A DNA stretch of 64,000 nucleotides from Paenibacillus whitsoniae (lineage in GTDB: Bacteria; Bacillota; Bacilli; Paenibacillales; NBRC-103111). The position numbers and the translations under genes were made by a program. Positions 17,311-26,155 of this stretch are shown one piece after another (the stretch's first letter is position 1; every line of letters starts with the position of its first letter). The notes beneath the pieces are model-generated. The model worked only from the letters and a program-made list of their open reading frames with translations. It had not been told where the DNA came from and ran no database searches. The stretch covers positions 186,001-250,000 of the forward strand of contig NZ_RXHU01000015.1 of NCBI RefSeq assembly GCF_003955665.1, in the 5' to 3' direction.

Positions 17311-20300
17311 TTATTCAGTTAACATTTTTCTCGCGATGGCGGCAAGATCCACAATATCCAGAACATGATCGCCGTTCACGTCGTAGCGCCCGTACAGGCT
17401 CCAGCCCGCATTCCCGCTCGTCATGCCGTAATGGGCGGAAATGATCGCCAGGTCGCCAATACTTGCCTTCGGATTGCTCGCTTGCCGGAAAACCTGCAGC
17501 GCCGCATCCAGTTGCGCGACGGCCTGATCGACAGCGGATTGATCCGCATTCGGATTGTTAGCGACCGTCTGCGCGCTGGCAATCGCGGAGCTGAGCGCCG
17601 TCGCTGCGCTCTGGGCATATTGCCCCCAGCGATCGCCAATCGAAGCGGCAGCCAGCGTTGCTTGCGCATCCGTCACTTTCGCCAGGAGCGCTGCCTTCGT
17701 AGACAAGCCGCCCAGCAGCTCCATCGCCGTCTGCAAGTTGCTTGCGGCAGCATCGACTTGCGCTTGGGTAGCCTTGCCATCGCCATAGATCAGGTTGGCG
17801 GCGCCCAGATACGTTTGCAGCAGCGCCCAGGAAGAAGGCGTGTAGCTGGCCGTTTGCAAAGCGCCGGCCGCGGCGAGGGTGCTTGCCAGCGCTGTCTTGT
17901 TAATAGCGATCGCCACTGCGGACAACGTCGGAGGCAGCTCCGTTTCTGCCCCTAGGCTGTCAGAGCTAATCACCTTGCTTAAATAAATAACGGTGCCGAC
18001 GTTCCCTGGCTGTTCGAACCCGATCGCTTTCCAGGTCAGCGCGAGCAAATCGCCATTCGTGCTCACGCCTGTGCCCAAACTAGCCGCCAATACTCTCACT
18101 TTGCCAGTGGGATCGTTGTCAGCGACCACGGAAAGTCCGGGCAAGAGCGCCTCTGCCGAAACAAATTGCAAGAGCCCCGGATCGTACTGGAAGGTGAGAT
18201 CCTGCGCATAAACAGCCGAAGACACGCCGGATAAACCGTTTAAGCCGTAGTGAATCGTCAGGTTATGTCCGACCTCACCGGCGGTATGCTCCGTTAGCGT
18301 CGCCAGCGGCGTACCTGCCGTGCCGCTTGCGACGATGGCGACGGCTTCGCTGGAATTTCCACTTTCACCGCCGCTGCCGACAGCCGTGACGACATAGTAA
18401 TACGAATTGGCGAGTAAACCGGTATCCAAATACGTATTGCCTGTGACATTGGAAGCGATGGTCAGATACCCGCTTCCGCTGGCCGTACTCCGTTTCACTT
18501 GATAGTACTCGGCGCCAGGCACAGCGTCCCAAGCGACAAATACGCGCGCATTGCCGGCGAGCGCCGATACGTTGGCCGGCGCATTCGGACGCTGCGTCGT
18601 TTCCGGCGCCACAATGGTGATCGCGCTTTGGCTAATCCCCGGGTCCAATTGGAATGGCGTCAGCGCTGCATTGTAATTCGTGTCTCGCAGCACAATGCCG
18701 CTGGCACTGCCGACCAAATGGATGAAGGTTGCGATGCCAGGCGGACAATACACGTTCTTCATCTCAAAACCGACTGTATGATTGAGCGTATACACGGCTC
18801 CGGACGCAGGCGTGATCTTGACGTTCGTTAACTTCACATTAGACACGTAATCGGATTCCCAGCCTTTTTGCGCCCGGATTTCGACGTTTTGCAGATCGAG
18901 GTCACGGACAGGCACATTAGGCAGAGCTTCCACATACACCGCTTGTACGGCCCCGTCGACAAACACATTGCGAATATGAATGTTTTTGAACTCCGGCACG
19001 CGGTAATCGACGCCAACTTGCGCCTTATCCAGAACAGCGTCGTGCCCTTTGTAGAAATCGCCGATATTAATCGCGGTATCCAGCAGATTTTGCATGTGAA
19101 TGCCGTCAATGTAGAGGTTTTCCACGGCACCGCCGCCGCCTACATAGCTTTTGAAATTCAAACCGTTATCCGTGCCGATGTACTGATTGTTGCGTACCGC
19201 CATATTCTTGATGCCGCCGGACGTATTGCTGCCGATGGACAAGCCGCCGTGTCCGCGGAATACGATATTATCGGCAATCACGACATTCGATAACGCATTC
19301 GTCGGGCTGGGATCGTTGCTGGATTTCATGCCGATGGCATCGTCTCCGGCATTGACCGTGTTATGGTACATCACAACATTCTGGGAGGACGTGACGTCCA
19401 GGCCATCTCCGTTTTGCATCCACCATTCATTATTGACGGTCGTGTTGCGAATCACCACGAATTGGCTGCTTGTGATGCTGGAAGCAAACTGCGGCGAGTT
19501 CATAAATGTAGGTCCGTCAATCAGCACATTCGAGCTGTTGTTAATATCAATCATCAGCGGACGGCCGACATCGACAGCCTGCTGCGACGGATACCATTGG
19601 CTTCCGTCCGCGCTCAGCACGCCGCCCAGCGACAACAGATACGCCCATTGGGAGGCGGTCGTCTTGGATTTCTTGATGTAGCGCCAGTACTGGCCGTTGC
19701 CGTCAATGGCTCCGCTGCCCGTGATCGCCACATTCGTGAGTCCTGTCCCTGTCAGCATGGACTGATATCTTGTCGAGCCCGGTGTGTAGTCGCTGTAATC
19801 GGGACTGAATAAAATCTTGGCACCAGCCTCCAAATGGAGATTGATATTGCTTTTCAATTGAATCGGCCCTGTCAGCCAGACGCCTGCCGGCACGACTACC
19901 CGGCCACCGCCAGCGCTGGATGCAGCGGCAATCGCATTCTTAAAGGCGGTTGTATTCTTCGTGACGCCATCGCCTACTGCGCCATAGTTCTGAATATTGT
20001 AATCCCGATCCGGGTATGCATAGAGATTGAACGAAGGCATCGCGAACGGCAGATTGGTCAAATACCCCGCAAGATCGTCCCCGCCCGAAACTGCGCTGAC
20101 ATCGCTTAAGGCTTGAACCGTGATGTCCGTAGACACCGGAATGCTCGTTCCCGTCAACACACCTTGCAGCGAGAAGCTGCCTGGCGCTGCGTATTGCTGC
20201 GGGCTGACAGCTCCCCAGGTCACGTTGCGCGCTCCTGTCATTTGATCCGTGTAATTCACCGGCACCAGGGTAGGCAGATACGGCGCAATCCCCGCAATCG

Positions 20301-23300
20301 TGTAGAGATGAAGGGCCGGCACATTCGCAACGACTTGGCCTGGCAGTGGGGTTGTATTGATTACGTGAATCGGATACGCAATGCTGCCGCCATTCGCCAG
20401 AAGGAACGTCAGCGTGGTCGTTCCGATCGGCAGCTGCGCCAGATACGTTTTGCTGATCGTGTACGTATTGCCGTCAAGCGTATAGTCCTTGGCAACGATC
20501 AACTGATAATTTCCGTTAGCAAGGCCGGTCACGTTGTCCCCCGCCAGCTTCACCGTTACGCTAATATCCGCCTGATTTGCAGCATTCCGATCAAAAGTCG
20601 CGGAATTAGCGGCATAGAATTCATTCGAAAGCGCGCTTTCCCCCAGCTCATTGCTAGCTGTGACCGCATAATAATACGCGGTTTCTCCCGTGATGCCGGT
20701 ATCCGCATACGCCGCTATCGTCAGGCCCGTGGCGACTTGCGTATAAGGCCCTCCGGAGGAAGTGCTTCGGTAAACCGCGTAGCTTTGCGCGCCGGCTGTG
20801 ACATTCCACGTTAATTGAAATCCTGAGGATCCCATCGCTGCCGTTAGCCCGGTTGGAGCCGCCGGTTTGGCCTGCTGCGGCTTCTGCGGCACAATGCCGA
20901 ATAACGTCGGGTCCCAGCCGTCTGTCCCTTGCAGGACATTCTGCACGGTGTACACATTGGCCTCGTCGGCGATCAGTTGGCTGGACCATTTGTACCGGCC
21001 TTTGGCATTCGCTCCGGGACCGGACGTGTTGTACTCTCCGTAGGAGGCTGTCGCTTCATTGGCTGCGCTCCCCCAGTTATCCCAGCCGACCGCTTTGATA
21101 TGCGCATCCATCCAGGTATTGATATATTTCACATTGGCATACGGCCGCCAAGGTCTGCCCAAGTCCACGCTGCCACCGGTCGCGGCCAGATTGGCATCTG
21201 TATCCCAAGAGGCATCCCACGTACCGACGGTTACGGCATTTTTCATCGCCGATGTGCCTCTCGTCAGTTTCGAGTTTCTGAACACATAGCCATAGCTGCT
21301 GGCTTGGTCCGTGGACGCCGCCGTCGTATGTCCGCCGGCATTGCCGACAAATTTCAGTTCCGAGTTATCGAACAGGACTGTCGCATTGCCGAATACGTAG
21401 TCGACGTCGCCCTCGATGATAACATGGTCATAGTACTCCCTGCCGGAGTTGGCATACACGGTGTCCTGGAAACCCAGCACTTTGACATTGCGGAAAATGG
21501 CTTTGTCGCCGGTCACGTACAAGGCAACCGCAGGTGCTACGACCGATCTTGGAAAAGACGTATTGCGAATGGTCACATTCTCGGTCGACACGTTTGCGGC
21601 CGAAACCGCCATCGTATAACTGAGGCTTGTGCCCAATACATTGGTGCCCGCAGGCAATCCTGCACACGACGTGGAAGTAGCTGTCGGGTTATTCACGATC
21701 GAAGTCGAGACCGGCTTGCAGGAATAATCGTCATACGTAATGACCGTGCCGTCCCTGCTTTCGCCAACGAGGCTGACATTCGGCTTATTGACATTCAATT
21801 TCTCGTAGTATTCGCCATCCTTGATAAAAATGACGGTTCTGACCGTATTCGAAGCCGAAATCGCATTAACGGCCGCTTGAATGGTGCTGAAATCTCCCGT
21901 GCCGTCTTTGGCGACAATCAGGCTGTGCGCCGGCGTTGCGATGATCGGCGTGCCGAAGGGACTCTCTCCGTTTGCATTCACAGCCGTCACCGCGTAGTAA
22001 TATTTGGTGCCGTTCAATGCGGCAGTATCCGCGTATTGCCGCGCTGTTACGTTGGCAAGGGTTGTGTAAGGGCCGGTGAAGGAAGTCGCTCTTTTGACAT
22101 TATACGACACGGCTCCATTCACGGCGCTCCAGGACAAGCCCACTTCATTCTCCCCTGCGGTGCCCGTGACACCCGACGGAATGGCAGGAGCACCTTGCGG
22201 TGCATTCATCGGAAAAGCGACAACCTGCTCCGAGTTCAGGCTTTCCTTCTGTCCGTTCGATGCTGACACGACATAAAAATAAGCAGTTCCGTTCACGGCC
22301 GTTGTGTCCGTAAAGGCCAGCGACGCCAGGTTACTTGCAATCGCAGCATAGGACTTGCCCGAAGCCGTACTCCGTTTCACCGAATACGAGACAGCGCCCG
22401 GCACGGCATTCCAGGTAAGTGCTACTTGATTATTTCCCGGGACGGCCGCCAGATTGGACGGTCTGTCGAAGGGAGCCGCAGGCGTGATCTGCAGGGGGAC
22501 GGAATTCGCACTGACGCCGCCCACGTTCTTGGATTGGACGGCATACGCATACGTGGTTCCATTCGTTAGCCCTCCGTCCGTGAAGCTTGTCGCTGTGAGA
22601 CCGCTGGCAACCGCGGTATAATTCGCCCCGCCGTCCGCGCTTCTCAGCACATTATAACTTTCCGCTCCTTGAACACTGTTCCAAGCCACATTAACTTGAC
22701 TGTCCCTCGCCGTTCCCTGAAGTCCTACAGGAGCAGTCGGAGGATCCGGCGTATATACAGGCGTCACGCTGGCTTGGAAAGAGTCGGGGCTTTCGCCATC
22801 CCCGGTCACTGCGCTTACGACATAATAGTAAGGAGTGTCGTTCACCAGACTGGCGTCAGTGTAGCTGTTAGAGGCCACATTGGCGACAACCTGATAAGGC
22901 CCACCGGACACCGCGCTCCGCTTGACGTTATACGAACTGGCTCCGGCCACGGCTGTCCAGCCGATGGTAGCCTTTGTATTCCCTGCAACCGTATAGAGGC
23001 CGACAGGCGTTGCCGACGACAGCGAGTTCGGAAACACGGTATTGCCGAATGCATCGACAATTTTGACTTCGCTGAAATCAACCGTTCCATAGTCCACTCC
23101 AAGACCAATGAAGACGCTGCCGGTGCCGAAAACTGCATTGTTGCTGTCTGTGTAGGTATACAGTGCGGTCCCTGACGTTGTTCCATTGCCATAGGTGACG
23201 CCGTCGTTCGAAATATAAGCGGCATATGTACTATTCTTGGATACTGGATCTGTGCTTTTGACCAGTTTCAAATATACCGCTTTATCCGCTGTCGCCAGAT

Positions 23301-23916
23301 CGCTCTGAGTGATCGGATAACCGGCGAGTTGCTTGGTCTCGCTGACCGCCGTAGCCACATTGTTCGCCGTCGTAGGTGAGATCACATGGTTCTGCCAGGC
23401 ATACACATAGTTGCTGTTCTTCAGATTCGAACCGCTGAGTTCTGTCGCTTGCTTCGGCTGAAAAACGAGCGAAAGCGACGGGGATATCGAGCTGGCGTCG
23501 GCATTGCTGGCGTCAATCGATTTTTTAATGAACAGCAGCGCCTTATTCTGATAGCTCAGCGAGCCTCCCCCTGCCGTATCGCTGGCATTCGCCGGTTGAT
23601 TCTTAAAACTCTTGACTCTGGCGGTAACCGTAAAATCGCCGGTCATCGAGGTGTAGGCGGCATACATCGTGTCGCCCTCATTCTGTAATTTTCCGTTGCT
23701 TGTTCTTACGGAAATCATAGCGTTCGCATAGTTGGCATCCGAATTCGCCAGACTGGGACACGCCGCAGCCGCACATTTAATCGCGAACGAGCTCCAGTAT
23801 TGCGGCAGCGTGCCGGCGGCGCTGACGCCCACCGCACCAATCGGCAATGCCAGCGATAGCAGAAGAAGTGCGGTCATCATTTTGCCTACGAACTGGCGAT
23901 AACGCAATATACTCAT
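17311..23916 (-). CDS. Giant secreted bifunctional pectinesterase (CE8) - polygalacturonase (GH28) with cohesin and dockerin-like modules
   Basis: 2201 residues. Order: signal peptide 1-34; concanavalin-like N-terminal domain 35-300; four fibronectin-III domains at 302-386, 394-479, 484-570 and 578-662; CE8 pectinesterase 665-1005; Fn3 1018-1103; X2-like module 1106-1188; bacterial Ig-like domain 1195-1268; GH28 1300-1770; Fn3 1776-1862; cohesin 1868-2006; two FIVAR-like helical segments 2008-2145; dockerin-like tail 2150-2200. CE8 residues visible: GEYYE (701), GFQDT (Q817, D818), the nucleophile D839 in VDYVFG, and R921/W923 in LGRPWRP. The usual first oxyanion Gln is replaced by Pro795. 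GH28 residues visible: D1504 (NGDG), D1525/D1526, H1556 (GHGG) and K1589. It should strip methyl esters and then hydrolyse the galacturonan outside the cell. AAAGGAGGG precedes the start. Confidence 0.93.
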   Translation of the reverse strand: MSILRYRQFVGKMMTALLLLSLALPIGAVGVSAAGTLPQYWSSFAIKCAAAACPSLANSDANYANAMISVRTSNGKLQNEGDTMYAAYTSMTGDFTVTARVKSFKNQPANASDTAGGGSLSYQNKALLFIKKSIDASNADASSISPSLSLVFQPKQATELSGSNLKNSNYVYAWQNHVISPTTANNVATAVSETKQLAGYPITQSDLATADKAVYLKLVKSTDPVSKNSTYAAYISNDGVTYGNGTTSGTALYTYTDSNNAVFGTGSVFIGLGVDYGTVDFSEVKIVDAFGNTVFPNSLSSATPVGLYTVAGNTKATIGWTAVAGASSYNVKRSAVSGGPYQVVANVASNSYTDASLVNDTPYYYVVSAVTGDGESPDSFQASVTPVYTPDPPTAPVGLQGTARDSQVNVAWNSVQGAESYNVLRSADGGANYTAVASGLTATSFTDGGLTNGTTYAYAVQSKNVGGVSANSVPLQITPAAPFDRPSNLAAVPGNNQVALTWNAVPGAVSYSVKRSTASGKSYAAIASNLASLAFTDTTAVNGTAYFYVVSASNGQKESLNSEQVVAFPMNAPQGAPAIPSGVTGTAGENEVGLSWSAVNGAVSYNVKRATSFTGPYTTLANVTARQYADTAALNGTKYYYAVTAVNANGESPFGTPIIATPAHSLIVAKDGTGDFSTIQAAVNAISASNTVRTVIFIKDGEYYEKLNVNKPNVSLVGESRDGTVITYDDYSCKPVSTSIVNNPTATSTSCAGLPAGTNVLGTSLSYTMAVSAANVSTENVTIRNTSFPRSVVAPAVALYVTGDKAIFRNVKVLGFQDTVYANSGREYYDHVIIEGDVDYVFGNATVLFDNSELKFVGNAGGHTTAASTDQASSYGYVFRNSKLTRGTSAMKNAVTVGTWDASWDTDANLAATGGSVDLGRPWRPYANVKYINTWMDAHIKAVGWDNWGSAANEATASYGEYNTSGPGANAKGRYKWSSQLIADEANVYTVQNVLQGTDGWDPTLFGIVPQKPQQAKPAAPTGLTAAMGSSGFQLTWNVTAGAQSYAVYRSTSSGGPYTQVATGLTIAAYADTGITGETAYYYAVTASNELGESALSNEFYAANSATFDRNAANQADISVTVKLAGDNVTGLANGNYQLIVAKDYTLDGNTYTISKTYLAQLPIGTTTLTFLLANGGSIAYPIHVINTTPLPGQVVANVPALHLYTIAGIAPYLPTLVPVNYTDQMTGARNVTWGAVSPQQYAAPGSFSLQGVLTGTSIPVSTDITVQALSDVSAVSGGDDLAGYLTNLPFAMPSFNLYAYPDRDYNIQNYGAVGDGVTKNTTAFKNAIAAASSAGGGRVVVPAGVWLTGPIQLKSNINLHLEAGAKILFSPDYSDYTPGSTRYQSMLTGTGLTNVAITGSGAIDGNGQYWRYIKKSKTTASQWAYLLSLGGVLSADGSQWYPSQQAVDVGRPLMIDINNSSNVLIDGPTFMNSPQFASSITSSQFVVIRNTTVNNEWWMQNGDGLDVTSSQNVVMYHNTVNAGDDAIGMKSSNDPSPTNALSNVVIADNIVFRGHGGLSIGSNTSGGIKNMAVRNNQYIGTDNGLNFKSYVGGGGAVENLYIDGIHMQNLLDTAINIGDFYKGHDAVLDKAQVGVDYRVPEFKNIHIRNVFVDGAVQAVYVEALPNVPVRDLDLQNVEIRAQKGWESDYVSNVKLTNVKITPASGAVYTLNHTVGFEMKNVYCPPGIATFIHLVGSASGIVLRDTNYNAALTPFQLDPGISQSAITIVAPETTQRPNAPANVSALAGNARVFVAWDAVPGAEYYQVKRSTASGSGYLTIASNVTGNTYLDTGLLANSYYYVVTAVGSGGESGNSSEAVAIVASGTAGTPLATLTEHTAGEVGHNLTIHYGLNGLSGVSSAVYAQDLTFQYDPGLLQFVSAEALLPGLSVVADNDPTGKVRVLAASLGTGVSTNGDLLALTWKAIGFEQPGNVGTVIYLSKVISSDSLGAETELPPTLSAVAIAINKTALASTLAAAGALQTASYTPSSWALLQTYLGAANLIYGDGKATQAQVDAAASNLQTAMELLGGLSTKAALLAKVTDAQATLAAASIGDRWGQYAQSAATALSSAIASAQTVANNPNADQSAVDQAVAQLDAALQVFRQASNPKASIGDLAIISAHYGMTSGNAGWSLYGRYDVNGDHVLDIVDLAAIARKMLTE

Positions 23917-24010
23917 ATTCGTGGATTCCCTCCTTTTAACGTTACTGATTAGATAGCTACCGAATGCTGCTTGACCTCACAACATCGCGGCCAGGTCGGT
24001 ACAGGAGAAA

Positions 24011-24201
24011 GCTGTAACGGATGCCACAGCGCTTATTGTCCCGAAAAGCCGGGCAATATGGATGCTAACGGTCGCCACAGCGCTTATTTAGATAAAATCT
24101 GGTGACATCGGGCCCATTTCGTACAAATAGGCTCTATGGCAACCGTTACGGTTTAAAACTAACGATTTTCGGCTGAATAGCCGCTGTGGCGCCCGTTAGC
24201 G
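24011..24201. repeat. Four-copy intergenic repeat, two direct and two inverted
   Basis: A ~26-base unit of the form GCTAACGGNCGCCACAGCGCTTATTT occurs at 24011-24037 and 24063-24089 on the plus strand. It occurs inverted at 24124-24149 (diverged) and 24175-24201. Opposed copies can form a large cruciform or hairpin. It fills much of the 420-bp gap between the giant pectinase gene and the cohesin/S-layer gene, and resembles a REP-type dispersed element. I see nothing coding in this gap. Confidence 0.6.
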
Positions 24202-24336
24202 CCAGCAACGTACCGTCGGCGGCCCCACGAAGCACATCTCCGTGCTCACGGTGCTGATCGTGTCGCCTCCGAGCCTTGTTCTCACGTTCGTTAAGCAGGT
24301 CGTCTAGACCATTTAAGCAATAATCTTTTAACTAGA

Positions 24337-26076
24337 TTATTGACCGTTGTACAGGTTGTACATCAGCATAGCTGTCTCTGCGCGTGTTGTAGTCGCTTGC
24401 GGGTGAATCGCTTGATCGTAGCCCTGCACTAGACCTGCGCGCACCAGTGCAGCTACGCTCTTCACGGCGTATGCCGAGATGTCATCCCTATCGCTGAATG
24501 TTTGCAGCGAGACCATGTCGTTCGCATCAGTTGGGGCCGAGGAATGAGCCGCTTGCAGCGCTCTCGCCGTCAACACCATCATATCTTCGCGCGTAATCGG
24601 CTCTAGCGGATGAAACGCATTGTCGCCTGCTCCCTCGGTAATGCCAAGACCTCTGGCAAGCCGCAACGGCTCATTGTAATACGCCTGCTCTGGCACGTCT
24701 CCGAAAGCAGCGCCCAGATCTCCGCGCAGCTCCAGCGTTCTCGTCAGCAAGACCAGGAAATCGGCTCTCGTAATTACTTGAGCGGGGCCAAATTCCGTTT
24801 CGGACATGCCGTTGACAATGCCTTTAGCCGCCAAAACTTCAATCGGATTTCTGGCCCATTGCGTGGAAGCGAGATCCTGGAACATTTTGTTCACATACAC
24901 GACGGCATACTTGCTGAAATGCGTTGTCTTGAACGTCACGCTGCCGGTGGCCTTGTCATATCTTCCATTCGGAACTGCAACGATGTTCCCCTGATCGTCC
25001 AGATACCACACCGTCAAATGCTCAGGATTGCGCAGCTCCTCAGCAGAAGGCGTATAAGGCACACTTACCGTTACCGCTGCCTGACTGTTCTTCCACGCAA
25101 TCGTCTGACCGTCGGATCGCAGACTTACTTCGATGACCGGGGCATTTCCTACCCGGCTTCTCACATCATCCTGCAGCGATTCGGGATTGACCCTTCCGAT
25201 ATGAAGACCGACCTCTGAATCTGCTGGGATGCCGCTGGACAACAACATATTATTGGGAATAACGATTGTTCCCAGATTCGTCTTGATCTCAAATTCTACT
25301 GTTTTTGATGCCTTGCTTAACACTGCAACGGGAAAAGTCTGCACGTAAGCCTTCGATTCAGCTGGTTGTTGAAGGTCAATCTCAATTCTTTTGATGCCAA
25401 TGGCATTGCTGGCAGCTTGCTCCACAGCTTTGTTCAACTCATCCGAATGAAGCGCAGCGCTTGCTGTTTGCGTAGCGTTATCCAAATTTACAACCGGCTT
25501 CAGCTTGCCGCCGGATCCATTTGAGTTTCCGTTACCCGAACCGCCTGAGTTCCCGTTACCGGATCCGCCTGAGTTTCCGTTACCTGAACCTCCGCTGCCG
25601 TTGGACTCCTTTACATTAACGTCTACCGCCGCATGGCTGGTATAGACATCGGATACTAACTGCGAGTTAACCAGCTTCAAACTGGCTATGCTAATCTGAG
25701 CGCTCCCTTTTTGAAGCGCTTTAAAGGTCACTGTCGCAAGCGTAACATCCCCGCTTCGCCCCGACTTGCTGCCGATTTCAGTATGCGCCAGTTGCACGGC
25801 ATTGCTTTTGATCTGAGGATCGATATTAAAGCCGCTGCCACCGGTACTGTAACCGATAAATTGCAGCTTGGAGCTGTCATACACAAGATTAAGTTCATAA
25901 CCGTACAAATCCGCCACCCCAGTGGCATTCACGTTAATTTGAAACTGGTTATCAATGAGAGGATTTGTATTTGCCGTCGTTAGTGTAAACGAAGGATTTG
26001 TGTCAGCCTGCGCAAGCGCAGGCGTAACCAATAGAAATGCACATATGAACAGCAGCATTATTCTAATTCTTACCAT
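24337..26076 (-). CDS. S-layer-anchored cohesin-domain protein
   Basis: 579 residues from the ATG at 26076, chosen because a clean signal peptide (1-24, ending ALAQA) begins there; the upstream in-frame extension has no such feature. Residues 27-156 form a cohesin-like beta-sandwich (LYGYELNLVYDSSKLQFIGY and VTLATVTFKAL strands). A Gly/Ser/Asn linker with three 8-residue repeats spans 158-190. A domain of unknown type spans ~195-395. Three SLH repeats follow (~400-445, 457-508, 526-575), with ITRADF, ITREDM and TTRAET motifs that bind pyruvylated cell-wall polymer. The protein would display a cohesin at the cell surface. It lies between the two genes for enzymes with dockerin-like tails, 79 bp after the second, and may act as their anchor. 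A simple adhesive role is also possible. Confidence 0.88.
   Translation of the reverse strand: MVRIRIMLLFICAFLLVTPALAQADTNPSFTLTTANTNPLIDNQFQINVNATGVADLYGYELNLVYDSSKLQFIGYSTGGSGFNIDPQIKSNAVQLAHTEIGSKSGRSGDVTLATVTFKALQKGSAQISIASLKLVNSQLVSDVYTSHAAVDVNVKESNGSGGSGNGNSGGSGNGNSGGSGNGNSNGSGGKLKPVVNLDNATQTASAALHSDELNKAVEQAASNAIGIKRIEIDLQQPAESKAYVQTFPVAVLSKASKTVEFEIKTNLGTIVIPNNMLLSSGIPADSEVGLHIGRVNPESLQDDVRSRVGNAPVIEVSLRSDGQTIAWKNSQAAVTVSVPYTPSAEELRNPEHLTVWYLDDQGNIVAVPNGRYDKATGSVTFKTTHFSKYAVVYVNKMFQDLASTQWARNPIEVLAAKGIVNGMSETEFGPAQVITRADFLVLLTRTLELRGDLGAAFGDVPEQAYYNEPLRLARGLGITEGAGDNAFHPLEPITREDMMVLTARALQAAHSSAPTDANDMVSLQTFSDRDDISAYAVKSVAALVRAGLVQGYDQAIHPQATTTRAETAMLMYNLYNGQ
25523..25594. repeat. Three tandem 24-bp repeats coding the linker
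   Basis: Units at 25523-25546, 25547-25570 and 25571-25594 differ at a few bases and encode Gly/Ser/Asn-rich octapeptides between the cohesin and the central domain. This is a site where linker length could change by slippage or recombination. Confidence 0.8.
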
Positions 26077-26120
26077 ACTGCACCCCGTCCCTTCCAATTT
26101 CAACAATTTCAATGATACGA

Positions 26121-26137
26121 GAGCAGCAGTGCTGCTC
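26121..26137. other. Intercistronic palindrome
   Basis: GAGCAGCA-G-TGCTGCTC, a perfect 8-bp arm palindrome in the 79-bp gap between the 26156-31225 gene and the cohesin/S-layer gene. There is no T-run, so it looks like an mRNA-stability or processing element within one operon. Confidence 0.4.
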
Positions 26138-26155
26138 CCGCCAAATACTGCCTTG

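Noticed and set aside
20929-22266. Long open frame (445 codons) on the plus strand opposite the CE8-GH28 gene
   Set aside because: It is antisense to strongly conserved catalytic domains, Arg/His/Ile-rich without domain character, and has no ribosome site. It arises from codon bias of the true gene.
25523-25594. Short tandem repeats that might be read as a CRISPR-like array
   Set aside because: Units are contiguous without spacers, in frame, and encode the Gly/Ser/Asn linker of the cohesin/S-layer protein.
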